From positions 1 to 64,000 of the forward strand of contig JACQFI010000080.1 of assembly GCA_016200135.1 (NCBI GenBank): a stretch of DNA of 64,000 nucleotides, given 5' to 3'. Made by a program: the position numbers and the translations under genes. This DNA is from Planctomycetota bacterium. Lineage in GTDB: Bacteria; Planctomycetota; SZUA-567; H5-PLA8. Below the pieces are notes generated by a model. The model did not search any database and was not told the DNA's origin. It saw only the letters and a list, made by a program, of their open reading frames with translations. Below are positions 32,914-41,206 of this stretch, one piece after another (within the stretch, counting starts at the first letter, position 1; each line of letters starts with the position of its first letter).

Positions 32914-32951
32914 GCCATATCTATAGATCGTATGAACGTACTTATGGACTA
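32914..32951 (-). promoter_or_regulatory. Possible operator/promoter before the FAD oxidoreductase
   Basis: On the minus strand AGTCCATA (32951-32944), then CGTTCATACG, then the palindrome ATCTATAGAT. AGTCCATA, CGTT and ATCTATA-AT all recur in the same order before both dioxygenase genes (3333-3402, 4281-4350), although with different spacing. Inference only. Confidence 0.35.
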
Positions 32952-33766
32952 AACGCACGATCTCGGGCGGGCGAACGCTTCCAGAAGGCGCGGTAGTGAC
33001 GCGAAAAGAAGAGCGGGTCGCGGTAGCCCGTGGCGCGCGCGACCTCTTTTACCGGACGCGCCGTCTCTTGAAGCATGGCGCGGGCCGCGCGCATGCGCAG
33101 CGCGGTAAGGCAGCGCTGCGCGCTCAGGCCGAAGTGCCTGCGGAAGAGCAGGCGGAAGTGGTTGGGGCTTAAGCCCACGCGTTCCGGCAGGCCGTCCAAA
33201 GCATCCGGTTCCGCGTAGTGCCGCCCGAGCCAATCCATGGCTTTGAGAATCGCCTGTTCGCCGAAGGTTCGGCCCGCGCGCTCCGCGGTGCGGCCGGCGG
33301 CGGGGCCTTCGGCGTGGACGAAGAAGCGCGCCAGGACGGCCTTCAGTTCGCCTTCGGCCAGGAGCGCGTTGCGCGAATCGTTCAGGACGTGGCGGCGGCG
33401 CAGGCGCTCGATGCTCGCGGCTTCCAGGCGCAGATCGCAGTTGCGCCGGAGCAGGTGCGGCCCGCCAAATTCCGCTTCGTGATCGGCCGTGAACTCGATC
33501 CACGCGACGCTGAAGCGCCCGCCCGCGGGGACGCGCCAGCTCCGTTTGGTCCGGGCGGGAACGAAGAGCATGTCGCCGCGCCGGAAGGCGAACGCGCGAC
33601 CTTCGACCGTGTAGCGCGCAGAGCCCGCGCGCGCGAGCAGCAGCCGCGGCGTGGGCACGATGGCCGCGCCGATGCGGAAGCCGTCCGCATAGGCGTGGAC
33701 CTGGACGTTGGCGATCCAGAGCCGCGTGCGGAGCAACCGTTCGAGATGGGTGAGCGCGGGGTACAT
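32942..33766 (-). CDS. AraC-family transcriptional regulator
   Basis: 274 residues. N-terminal cupin-like sensor region (about 25-110, YTVEGRAFAFRRGDMLFVPARTKRSW) and a C-terminal double helix-turn-helix (about 175-270) with LPERVGLSPNHFRLLFRRHFGLS and VKEVARATGYRDPLFFSRHYRAFWKRSP, the AraC/XylS signature. Likely binds a small sugar or acid and activates nearby genes. It starts 14 nt after the preceding gene's stop and its own 3' end overlaps the proposed operator before the FAD oxidoreductase. The oxidoreductase is the natural candidate target. Confidence 0.88.
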   Translation of the reverse strand: MYPALTHLERLLRTRLWIANVQVHAYADGFRIGAAIVPTPRLLLARAGSARYTVEGRAFAFRRGDMLFVPARTKRSWRVPAGGRFSVAWIEFTADHEAEFGGPHLLRRNCDLRLEAASIERLRRRHVLNDSRNALLAEGELKAVLARFFVHAEGPAAGRTAERAGRTFGEQAILKAMDWLGRHYAEPDALDGLPERVGLSPNHFRLLFRRHFGLSAQRCLTALRMRAARAMLQETARPVKEVARATGYRDPLFFSRHYRAFWKRSPARDRAFSP

Positions 33767-33780
33767 GCCGCGGGGTTCGG

Positions 33781-35088
33781 TCAGCGGCGGAAGGTGACGC
33801 GCGGGGTGACGCCGACTTCCAGGAACCGGCGGCGGATGGGTTCGGCGTCGCTGACGGGAATGTCCTTCACCACCGGCACAACGGGCTTGATGCAGAGCTT
33901 CTGCGCTTCCTTGGTGGTGATGCCCTGGATCTCGGCGACCAGCGCGTGGACCTTGGGATTGTTGTTCTTGCCGATGAAGACGCTGCAGAGGGCGTCGGGA
34001 TTCTCGGCGATGATGCGCGAGAGGGAGGCGGCGGAGTCGCCGTTGGCGCCGGCCGGCAGCGGAGCGGGTCCGGGCACCTGGGCCGGCGCGGGCGCGGGCT
34101 GCGCCTTGGCCAGGCCGGCCTCGAACTCTTCCAGCGCCATTGGGCCGCTCATGCGCGGGTCCATCGAGGCGACCGGCATGGGTCTAACGGGCTGCGGCAC
34201 GGACGGGACCACGGGCACTTCCGGGAGCGGCGGCAGCGGCCGCGCGGGCGTGGCCATGCGCTGCGGCGGGGCTTGCGGCAGCGCGGGCAGTTCTTCGAGC
34301 GGCTCCAGTTCTTCCAACGCGTCGCCGGCGGGTTGAAGCGCGGCTGGCGGCTGAATCTGCTGCGGCGCCATGGGGCGCGGAACCTTGGGCAGCGTGCCCG
34401 AGGTCTTCGTGCCCGGCGGTTTGTTCGAGGGAAAGGGCACGGGCGCGGGCAGGTCGGGCGCCGCGGGCGGCGGCGTCAGCGCCATCAACTTCGCGGGTGT
34501 GTTGGTGGTCATCGCCGGCAAGGGCTTCTGGCCGCCAGGCGTGAGCGGCACGGGGATCGCCACGGGCGCCTGCGCAGCGGGGAACATGGGGTTGGGCACC
34601 TGCATCGGCGCCAAGGCGGGTTGAATCGTCCCGACCGGGCCAGGGATGCTCAGCATCATCGTCTGGCCCGTTGCGGGCACGCCCGCAGGCGCGAGGCGGA
34701 TCACGATGGCCTTGCCGCAATGCGGGCAGGGAATGTGGGCTTCGGCGGCCGAGAGCCGGTGCTGACCGCTGCCGGAGAACTCGTCCAGCGCCCGTCCATT
34801 GATGCGCGGCGGAGAGGCCCAGTGGATCGTCGGACACCCGTTGTCGATGCCCTGCTGGACCTGGAAGCGGCAGCCGACGTTCTCGATCTCGATCAGAGCC
34901 GAACCGACGGCCTGGGCCTGCGCCGCGGACATGCCGGTGAGTATCGTAATCGGAGACGCGCCGACGACCTGCAGGCCCCAGGGTTCGTTCTGCCCGAAGA
35001 CGCGCGACATGGCCGTGGCCACGGCGCGGTCTTTGCCGGGGAAGCGTCCTCGAAGAACGATGGAATAGTCCGCGTTTGGCGTTGCCAT
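33781..35088 (-). CDS. Proline-rich protein with L7/L12 C-terminal-like domains
   Basis: About 435 residues from the ATG at 35088; the frame extends upstream into a repeat and is not used. The N-terminal 100 residues (YSIVLRGRFPGKDRAVATAM ... VGSALIEIENVGCRFQVQ) and the last 75 (VHALVAEIQGITTKEAQKLC ... EPIRRRFLEVGVTPRVTFR) both resemble the ribosomal L7/L12 C-terminal fold, in which a helix-strand ends with a Gly-V-x-P turn. Between them are one C-x2-C pair (CPHC) and about 200 Pro/Ala/Met-rich residues. Proteins of this kind are uncharacterised; an adaptor role is possible. It lies upstream of the araC-type gene on the same strand. Confidence 0.6.
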   Translation of the reverse strand: MATPNADYSIVLRGRFPGKDRAVATAMSRVFGQNEPWGLQVVGASPITILTGMSAAQAQAVGSALIEIENVGCRFQVQQGIDNGCPTIHWASPPRINGRALDEFSGSGQHRLSAAEAHIPCPHCGKAIVIRLAPAGVPATGQTMMLSIPGPVGTIQPALAPMQVPNPMFPAAQAPVAIPVPLTPGGQKPLPAMTTNTPAKLMALTPPPAAPDLPAPVPFPSNKPPGTKTSGTLPKVPRPMAPQQIQPPAALQPAGDALEELEPLEELPALPQAPPQRMATPARPLPPLPEVPVVPSVPQPVRPMPVASMDPRMSGPMALEEFEAGLAKAQPAPAPAQVPGPAPLPAGANGDSAASLSRIIAENPDALCSVFIGKNNNPKVHALVAEIQGITTKEAQKLCIKPVVPVVKDIPVSDAEPIRRRFLEVGVTPRVTFRR

Positions 35089-35243
35089 GAATGACCGGCC
35101 CAGTGTGCGCCTGTGCGCGGTTTCGCTCAAGCCTTGCCAAACCTCGGCCCGGCCCAGCCTTGCCGCACCCGTCAACCTTTTATCCGAATTAGACAATATA
35201 GGCGCGGTTTGTTCCAGTTCAAAAGACAAATCCAGAATAGCGA

Positions 35244-35320
35244 GTTGGCTGGTTGGCTGGTTGGCTGGTTCCTGGATCCATTTGGTATCCAACGAACCAG
35301 CTAACTAGAAAACCAGCCGA
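35244..35320. repeat. 8-bp unit repeat with inverted partner
   Basis: Three to four GTTGGCTG units (35244-35270) followed after about 25 bp by the complementary words CCAACGAACCAGCTAACTAG and AACCAGCC. This is the same family and arrangement as at 10043-10222. Confidence 0.6.
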
Positions 35321-35381
35321 CCTCATCAATGGCGCGCCTCGCGCTTGACGCGGATGCCTTTGCCGGGAATCCTAGTTCCGC

Positions 35382-36494
35382 ATGAGCGAAAAACAGAGCA
35401 CGACCGGCGGGGCTTCGCCGGCTCCCGCGCCGGGCAAACCCGCGGGCGTCTCCGGCGCCTCCAAGGCCGTACCCACGGGCGAGGGCCGCCGCGCCAAAGA
35501 GATCGAGGCCGTCGAGCGGCTCGCCGAGGCGCGCAAGGCGCTGCTGCGCGAGATTCACAAAGTCATCGTCGGCCAGGACCAGGTCATCGACCTGCTGCTG
35601 ACTGCGATGTTCTGCCGCGGGCACTGCCTGATGGTCGGCGTGCCGGGCCTAGCCAAGACGCTGATGATCAGCACGCTCGCACGGGTGCTCAAGCTCTCGT
35701 TCAACCGCATCCAGTTTACGCCGGACTTGATGCCCACCGACATCACGGGCTCGGACATCATCGAGACCGACGAGGTGGGTAAACGCCACTTCCGCTTCGT
35801 CCAGGGGCCGATCTTCGCCAACCTGGTTCTCGCCGACGAGATCAACCGCACGCCGCCGAAGACGCAGGCGGCGCTGCTCGAAGCGATGCAGGAGCGCCAG
35901 GTCACCGCCGGCGGCCGGCGCTATCCGCTCGAAGCGCCGTTCTTCGTGCTCGCGACGCAGAACCCGATTGAGCAGGAAGGCACGTACCCGCTCCCCGAGG
36001 CGCAGCTCGACCGCTTCATGTTCATGATCCACGTCGGCTACCCGAACCTGGACGAGGAGCGCGAGATCGTGCGCTCGACGACGTACGACTTCGACGTGAA
36101 CCTGAGCGCGGTGCTCTCGGGCGAGTCCATCGTCACGCTGCAGCAGCTCGTGCGGAAAGTGCCTTCGAGCGACCACGTGATCGACTACGCGCTGCGACTG
36201 GTGCGCGCGACGCGGCCCAAGGAGCCCGACGCGCCGCCGTTCGTAAAGGACTGGCTGAGCTGGGGCGCGGGACCGCGCGCGGCGCAGTTCCTGGTGCTGG
36301 GCGCGAAGGCCCGCGCGATTCTGCAAGGACGCTACGCCGCCACGTGCGAGGACATCCGCGGCATCGCCGCGCCGGTGCTGCGCCACCGCCTTTTTACGAA
36401 CTTCAACGCCGACAGCGAGGGCGTGAGCGGCGACGACGTGGTGAAGAAGCTGATCGAGACGGTGAAGGAGCCGGACGAGAAGGACTACCGGTAA
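35382..36494 (+). CDS. MoxR-type AAA+ ATPase
   Basis: 370 residues. The AAA_3 core is complete: VIVGQDQVIDLLL, Walker A GVPGLAKT (86-93), Walker B LVLADEIN, sensor 1 region FVLATQNPIEQEGTYPLPEAQLDRF, and the C-terminal lid. An unusual Ala/Gly/Pro-rich extension of about 35 residues precedes it. MoxR proteins act as chaperones that activate partner proteins, often with VWA-domain proteins encoded next door; no such partner (DUF58 or VWA) follows here within the visible genes. Divergent from the proline-rich protein gene. Confidence 0.9.
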   Translation: MSEKQSTTGGASPAPAPGKPAGVSGASKAVPTGEGRRAKEIEAVERLAEARKALLREIHKVIVGQDQVIDLLLTAMFCRGHCLMVGVPGLAKTLMISTLARVLKLSFNRIQFTPDLMPTDITGSDIIETDEVGKRHFRFVQGPIFANLVLADEINRTPPKTQAALLEAMQERQVTAGGRRYPLEAPFFVLATQNPIEQEGTYPLPEAQLDRFMFMIHVGYPNLDEEREIVRSTTYDFDVNLSAVLSGESIVTLQQLVRKVPSSDHVIDYALRLVRATRPKEPDAPPFVKDWLSWGAGPRAAQFLVLGAKARAILQGRYAATCEDIRGIAAPVLRHRLFTNFNADSEGVSGDDVVKKLIETVKEPDEKDYR

Positions 36495-36501
36495 GAAACT
36501 A

Positions 36502-36583
36502 TTCACCGCAGAGACGCGGAGTTCGCCGAGAACTTCCTATTAAGAATTTCCACTATTCTGTTCTCCGCGGCCTCCGCGGTGGA
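36502..36583. repeat. TTCACCGCAGAGACGC dispersed repeat, copy 2
   Basis: TTCACCGCAGAGACGCGGAG ... GTTCTCCGCGGCCTCCGCGG TGGA; facing arms make an imperfect hairpin. It starts 8 nt after the moxR stop codon. Confidence 0.6.
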
Positions 36584-36663
36584 TGCGTTTGGGTCGTTGC
36601 GTTCTCTTCCTGCGGCGCTATGTTGAGTGGACTTCGTAAAACTTTGGAGGCATCCGGCGCGCC

Positions 36664-37107
36664 ATGGCGTACAAGGCTTTCCCCGCACCCACGAGTTCCG
36701 GCAATACCGTCTTCGAGGGCGACGTGCTCAACGGGTACACCACGCCTGACGGCAAGAAGGTGAGCCTGCAGTTCTTCTCCAACGACCGTGGATACACCGC
36801 CGCCAACTACATCGTCCATGCCGAAGGCGCCAAGGCGCTGCGCAAGGAACTTCAGGACCTGCTGGACGCGAACACGGCCAAGACCGGCGTCTTCTCCGCC
36901 GAGTCCACGCAGAAGAGCTTCCGCTTAGCGCGGGAACTCGACGGCGCGCCGCTGATCCTTTTCTGTAACGGCAACGACAAGTTGCGCGGGCGCAGTTTTC
37001 ATCGTGGCGATGCCGAGACCATGAAGAAGATCGGCGCCGAGTTCGACCTGGTGCTGAAAACCCTCGACGACGTGATGGCCGGCAAGGGTCCAGGGTCCGA
37101 AGCTTAA
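36664..37107 (+). CDS. Hypothetical protein
   Basis: 147 residues beginning MAYKAFPAPTSSGNTVFEGD. Predicted mixed alpha/beta: strands KKVSLQFFSND and YIVHAEGAKALRKELQDLLD helix, then a basic C-terminal half ending in a helix (MKKIGAEFDLVLKTLDDVM). No signal peptide, membrane segment or known motif. It has the local codon usage and a plausible GGAGG sequence upstream (about 15 nt before the start). Position between moxR and a large secreted protein gives no clear hint of role. Confidence 0.55.
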   Translation: MAYKAFPAPTSSGNTVFEGDVLNGYTTPDGKKVSLQFFSNDRGYTAANYIVHAEGAKALRKELQDLLDANTAKTGVFSAESTQKSFRLARELDGAPLILFCNGNDKLRGRSFHRGDAETMKKIGAEFDLVLKTLDDVMAGKGPGSEA

Positions 37108-37149
37108 AAAAGTGCGCCGCCTATTGCGGCCGATCGAAGCGAAAACATT

Positions 37150-40100
37150 ATGTCACTCGCCTCCGCCTGGCTCAGCCCGGCGCTCCCAGTCCTCTGTTTC
37201 GCCATCGCGGGTGTACTGACGTCTAGACTCCTCGCGGAGGAACCAAACGTGAACGCACCAAAGATGGAACTCCCCGCGGCGCGCCCGCTGAACGTCATGC
37301 GCCTGGATGGCCGCGGCGTCGATCCCGTCTGGGCGCGCGCGGCTGCGTTGCCCGAGTTCAAGCGCGCGGGCGGCAAGAACGAACCTCCGGAGAGCGCCAC
37401 GCGCGGTTCGGTGCTGCGCGCGGGCCGCTGGCTGTTGGTGCGCCTGGAGGCTGTCGAGTCCGAAGGCTACATCGCGCGCGAAGGCATTCACGGCGGCGAT
37501 CCGTGGTTCGAGGACGAGCTCGGCATCGAAGTGAAAGGTCCGCGGACGCTGCACGTCTACGTGAATCCGTTGGGCACGGTCTGGTGCCAGCTCGACGAGA
37601 AGGCCAGCCTGGAGCCGTTTTACAATAAGGAAATCTTGGCGAGCGCGCGCATCGGCGAGCGCGGCTGGTCGGCCGAGTTCGCGGTGGACCTGACGGCGCT
37701 TGAACTTCCCCAGGCACTGCATGAGGTCGGTCTGCGCGCCGTGCGGCAACGACAGCAGCGCGGGACCACGTCTTATCGCGAGACCTGGACCACGGCGAAA
37801 GACGCGCCGCTGGCGCTCAAACTGGGCGACGGCTGGTCGGACGATCTCCTTGCCCGCGTCGAGGCCGCGCCGCCCGAACCGCTCGCGGGCCGGGCCACGC
37901 TGCCCGCGGGGCGCTGCGAGCAACTGCCCGCCGAGGGCGACGCGTGGCGGCGGATGCCGGCCGCACTTCTTCGCGACGGCACAGGGCTTTCTCCGGTTGA
38001 TCCCGACTTTCAAGCCACGTCCCTGCGCGCGGCGGCCACCGGCGGGGAACTCGCGCTGCGCATCTTCTGCCACGAGGCCTTCCCCGACTCGATCGAGAAC
38101 CCCGGGACGGCGCTCTGGAAGGAAGACAACGTCGAGCTATTCCTCGGTCCCGAAGGCTATCCATATCTCCACGTCTCGGCGGGGCCGCTGGGAAAAGTTG
38201 AGGCAGCCGCGGGCAAGACGGGCGGGCGCAACATCCGCGGGATTCCCGTGCCTGAAGGCATCAAAGTCGAGGCCAAGCGCGAGGACGGCGGGTGGTCGGC
38301 GAGAGTGCGCATTCCCTTCGCAACCGTGCAGAAGACGCTTGGCCTGCCCGCGGGCCTGCAGCCGGATGTCTTTCCTTGGAGGATTCAGGTCAGCCGCAAC
38401 CGGCCGTCGCGCGCGGCGCTGGGACAGGCGCAGCAGTATTCCGTGCTTGCGGTGACGAACAGCGCGACCGCGCACTGCCCGCTGCGTTTCGCAGTGCTCC
38501 GTTTGCAGGTGCCGTTTGAGAATCCCGCGGACGAACCCGCGCTCCCGAGCGGCGGCCTCCCGAAACCGGTGCTCACCGCCGACGAGCGCAAGCAACTCAA
38601 GGCGAACGAGCTGGTCTCGAACTGGGCGGCCGCGCGGCGCGACCGGATGCACAAGGAATGGCTCGCGGCGTTCGAGAAACTTGACGGCGCGGAGGCGTGG
38701 AAGGCGTTCGCGGCCAAGGCCCGGACCGAGCTGTTGGCGAACCTCTTTCCGGCCACCGGCGGCAAGCCGCCCGAGCGCACGCCGCTGAACGCGCGCACCA
38801 TCTACGAGCGGGAAGGGGACGGGTTCCGCGTCGTGGGGCTGATCTTCGAGCCGCGCCCGGGCTTGCCCGAGCCCGCGACACTCTTCTTGCCCAAGGAGAA
38901 GGCCAAGGAAGGGGAGAAGCGCGCGGCGCTGGTCGTGATCCCCGCGCACCATACGCCGCGACACGGGCCGGACCTGTACGCGGTTGGCGCGAACCTCGCG
39001 CGGGCGGGCGGCGTCGCGATGCTGTTCGATACGCTCGGCTCAGGCGAGTGCTCCGTCGTCGCGCGCTGGGAACACAAGAGTTACCAGCGCAACGAGATCG
39101 GCGTGCAGATGACGCTCGCGGGCGACGATGCCGCGGGCTGGATTGCATGGGAGATCTCGCGCGCGGCCGACGTGCTGCTCGAACGCGGCGACATCGACCC
39201 CGCGCGCCTGGGCGTGCTCGGAGGCGTAGCCGGTGGCGGCGACCTCGCGAGTGTGGCCGCGGCCTTCGACGAACGCTTTACGCTTTGCGTACCGTTCAAC
39301 TTTTCAGGCTGTGCGCCCTTCGGCGGCTATTACGATCCGCCGCGCGCGCTGCGCGGTTCGCAACCGGCGGGGCTCTCGCCCTGGATGGTGGACGCCCTCG
39401 TGGCTCCGCGACGGCTGATTCAGGCGCAGGAGTTCACCTGGTCCGACGCGTGCAAGGACAGCTACGTGCGCTTCGAGAAGGTCTATGGGTGGCTCGGCAA
39501 ACCGGCGGACCTGAGCTTTCTGCATGGTGGCGACCAGACGCACGCGACGCACTTTGCCGGACTGCACCGCATCCCGATGTACAAGATCCTGAACGGCTGG
39601 TGGAACCTCGCGCTGCCCGAGACGGAAAAGTCCGAGGCGCGGCCGGCGTTCAATTCGGGCGAGCTCGAATGCTTTACGAACGAGGAAGGCGGCAAGCGGC
39701 TCGACGCGCTGCGCGCCGCGGGGGTCCTCAAGGAGCCCTTCCAGTTTGCGCAAGCGGACGCACGCGAACGCCTGGCCGCCGCGCGCGCCAAACGGATCGC
39801 GGCGAAGACGACCGTGCGCGAGGTCCTTGAGCGCATCTGCGGCCCGCTTGCGCCGGAAGACGCGGGAAAAGTAGCTGAGCGGCAACTTGGCCTGGTGTCC
39901 AATGCTTCCGTGCTTGGCTATTGGCTCCCGGCCGAGAAAGCGGAAGCGGGCGCCGCGAGTCCGGTTCCCGGCATCGCGGTCTGGCTGCTTGTGCCGGGGG
40001 GCCTTGCTCACCCGCGTCCGCTGGTAGTGGGCGTGGCGCAGGCGGGGAAGGCGCGCTTCCTCGCCGAACGCGGCTCCGAAATCGAACGACTGCTCAAGGC

Positions 40101-40791
40101 CGATACGGCGGTGGCGCTGGTGGACGTGCGCGGCTGCGGAGAGACTTCGGCGGGACCCTCGCGCTCACCGGAGTCGGAATCAGGCGACCTCGCCTCGCTG
40201 CTCTGGCTGCAAAAAGACAGCCTGCCCGCGCGGCAAATCAAGGACCTGCGCACGGCGCTGGCGTTCCTGGCGAAGCTGGAGCACGTCGATGCGTCGCGCG
40301 TGGCGCTCTGGGGCGAGGGCTTTACCGAACCCAACGGCTCCTGCGGCACTCCCATCCGCTTCGACGAGACCGGCTTCCGACAGAGCGGCCCGGTGCCCAT
40401 GAACCTGGTCGAGCCGCTGGGCGGCTGGCTCGCGCTCGCGGGCGCGCTGTTTGAATTCGAGGACCCCGAGGGCAAGGCGCACCGGCCGAAAGCCGTGCTC
40501 GCGCGCGGCACGTTACACGCCTACTTGTCGGTGCTGGAACGCCGCTACCACTACTTGCCGATGGATGCCGCGATACCGGATCTGTTGAGCGAACTCGACG
40601 TGGCAGACGTTGCGGCCGAACTGAAGTCTCTCGGCGTTGGGGTTGCGGTCGAAGACCTGCGCGACGGTTCGAATCGCAGCGTGGACGGGAAGACGCTGGG
40701 GGAATCCTGGGGAGAAGCCGTGCCGGAAGATTACGCGCCCACGCCGAGCGCGCGCGGCTTCTCCGCGTTCCTCGATGCTCTTAAGAAATAG
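37150..40791 (+). CDS. Large secreted protein: two CBM9-like domains and two hydrolase-like domains
   Basis: 1213 residues with an N-terminal signal peptide (hydrophobic LPVLCFAIAGVLTSRLLA). About residues 40-440 form two carbohydrate-binding family 9-like modules (RLDGRGVDPVWARAAALPEF; LWKEDNVELFLGPEGYPYLHV). The rest holds two alpha/beta hydrolase-like halves: one around 490-830 resembles acetyl-xylan esterase/dienelactone hydrolase proteins, but the nucleophile elbow reads GGVAGGGD near residue 690, with Ala where Ser is expected. The second half (about 900-1190) has LWGEGFTEPNG near residue 1051, again without the expected GxSxG. It may bind polysaccharide without hydrolysing it, or use other residues. 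Confidence 0.7.
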   Translation: MSLASAWLSPALPVLCFAIAGVLTSRLLAEEPNVNAPKMELPAARPLNVMRLDGRGVDPVWARAAALPEFKRAGGKNEPPESATRGSVLRAGRWLLVRLEAVESEGYIAREGIHGGDPWFEDELGIEVKGPRTLHVYVNPLGTVWCQLDEKASLEPFYNKEILASARIGERGWSAEFAVDLTALELPQALHEVGLRAVRQRQQRGTTSYRETWTTAKDAPLALKLGDGWSDDLLARVEAAPPEPLAGRATLPAGRCEQLPAEGDAWRRMPAALLRDGTGLSPVDPDFQATSLRAAATGGELALRIFCHEAFPDSIENPGTALWKEDNVELFLGPEGYPYLHVSAGPLGKVEAAAGKTGGRNIRGIPVPEGIKVEAKREDGGWSARVRIPFATVQKTLGLPAGLQPDVFPWRIQVSRNRPSRAALGQAQQYSVLAVTNSATAHCPLRFAVLRLQVPFENPADEPALPSGGLPKPVLTADERKQLKANELVSNWAAARRDRMHKEWLAAFEKLDGAEAWKAFAAKARTELLANLFPATGGKPPERTPLNARTIYEREGDGFRVVGLIFEPRPGLPEPATLFLPKEKAKEGEKRAALVVIPAHHTPRHGPDLYAVGANLARAGGVAMLFDTLGSGECSVVARWEHKSYQRNEIGVQMTLAGDDAAGWIAWEISRAADVLLERGDIDPARLGVLGGVAGGGDLASVAAAFDERFTLCVPFNFSGCAPFGGYYDPPRALRGSQPAGLSPWMVDALVAPRRLIQAQEFTWSDACKDSYVRFEKVYGWLGKPADLSFLHGGDQTHATHFAGLHRIPMYKILNGWWNLALPETEKSEARPAFNSGELECFTNEEGGKRLDALRAAGVLKEPFQFAQADARERLAAARAKRIAAKTTVREVLERICGPLAPEDAGKVAERQLGLVSNASVLGYWLPAEKAEAGAASPVPGIAVWLLVPGGLAHPRPLVVGVAQAGKARFLAERGSEIERLLKADTAVALVDVRGCGETSAGPSRSPESESGDLASLLWLQKDSLPARQIKDLRTALAFLAKLEHVDASRVALWGEGFTEPNGSCGTPIRFDETGFRQSGPVPMNLVEPLGGWLALAGALFEFEDPEGKAHRPKAVLARGTLHAYLSVLERRYHYLPMDAAIPDLLSELDVADVAAELKSLGVGVAVEDLRDGSNRSVDGKTLGESWGEAVPEDYAPTPSARGFSAFLDALKK

Positions 40792-40927
40792 ACAGGGCAC
40801 TCGAAGCTGCTGTGCTTGTGGGTCGCCCGGACGTGGGAGGCACAGGTCTTCGACCTGTGGCGCCCTTAACGGGTGACCTGCAAGCACCGGTGATCAAATT
40901 GAGCGGAGTAAATCCCGAGCGGCGGCG

Positions 40928-41203
40928 TCAGGGTAAGTTGAACATCCGGACCAGGTGCGCGTAGCACCAGTACGAGCCCATGTAGCCCAGGTGCCCGCCG
41001 ATGTCCACGACCTCGAGGTTCTTCGGGTTCGCGGCCTTCTTCAGCTCTTCCAGGTCCTCGGACTTGTTCAGCGGGTCGTTGGCGCAGATGAGCGCGCGCG
41101 CGAAGGCGGGCTGCGACTTCATTACCTGCGTGAGGTCGCCCATGGCCCAGAGTTCATCGACGGTCTTCACCGCGCCCTTCTGCTGCCAGTAGGGGAAGCT
41201 CAT
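40928..41203 (-). CDS. C-terminal fragment of the alpha/beta hydrolase
   Basis: Residues MSFPYWQQKGAV ... HLVRMFNLP continue the hydrolase encoded just upstream in the same frame; the two parts are separated only by TAG-AAG. This part carries the acid (ANDPLN) and the catalytic His (GGHLGYMG) that the N-terminal part lacks. On its own it has no folding core. Either a broken gene, a sequencing error or a readthrough product; the ATG at 41203 has no good ribosome-binding site, so separate translation is unlikely. Confidence 0.55.
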   Translation of the reverse strand: MSFPYWQQKGAVKTVDELWAMGDLTQVMKSQPAFARALICANDPLNKSEDLEELKKAANPKNLEVVDIGGHLGYMGSYWCYAHLVRMFNLP

Positions 41204-41206
41204 CTT

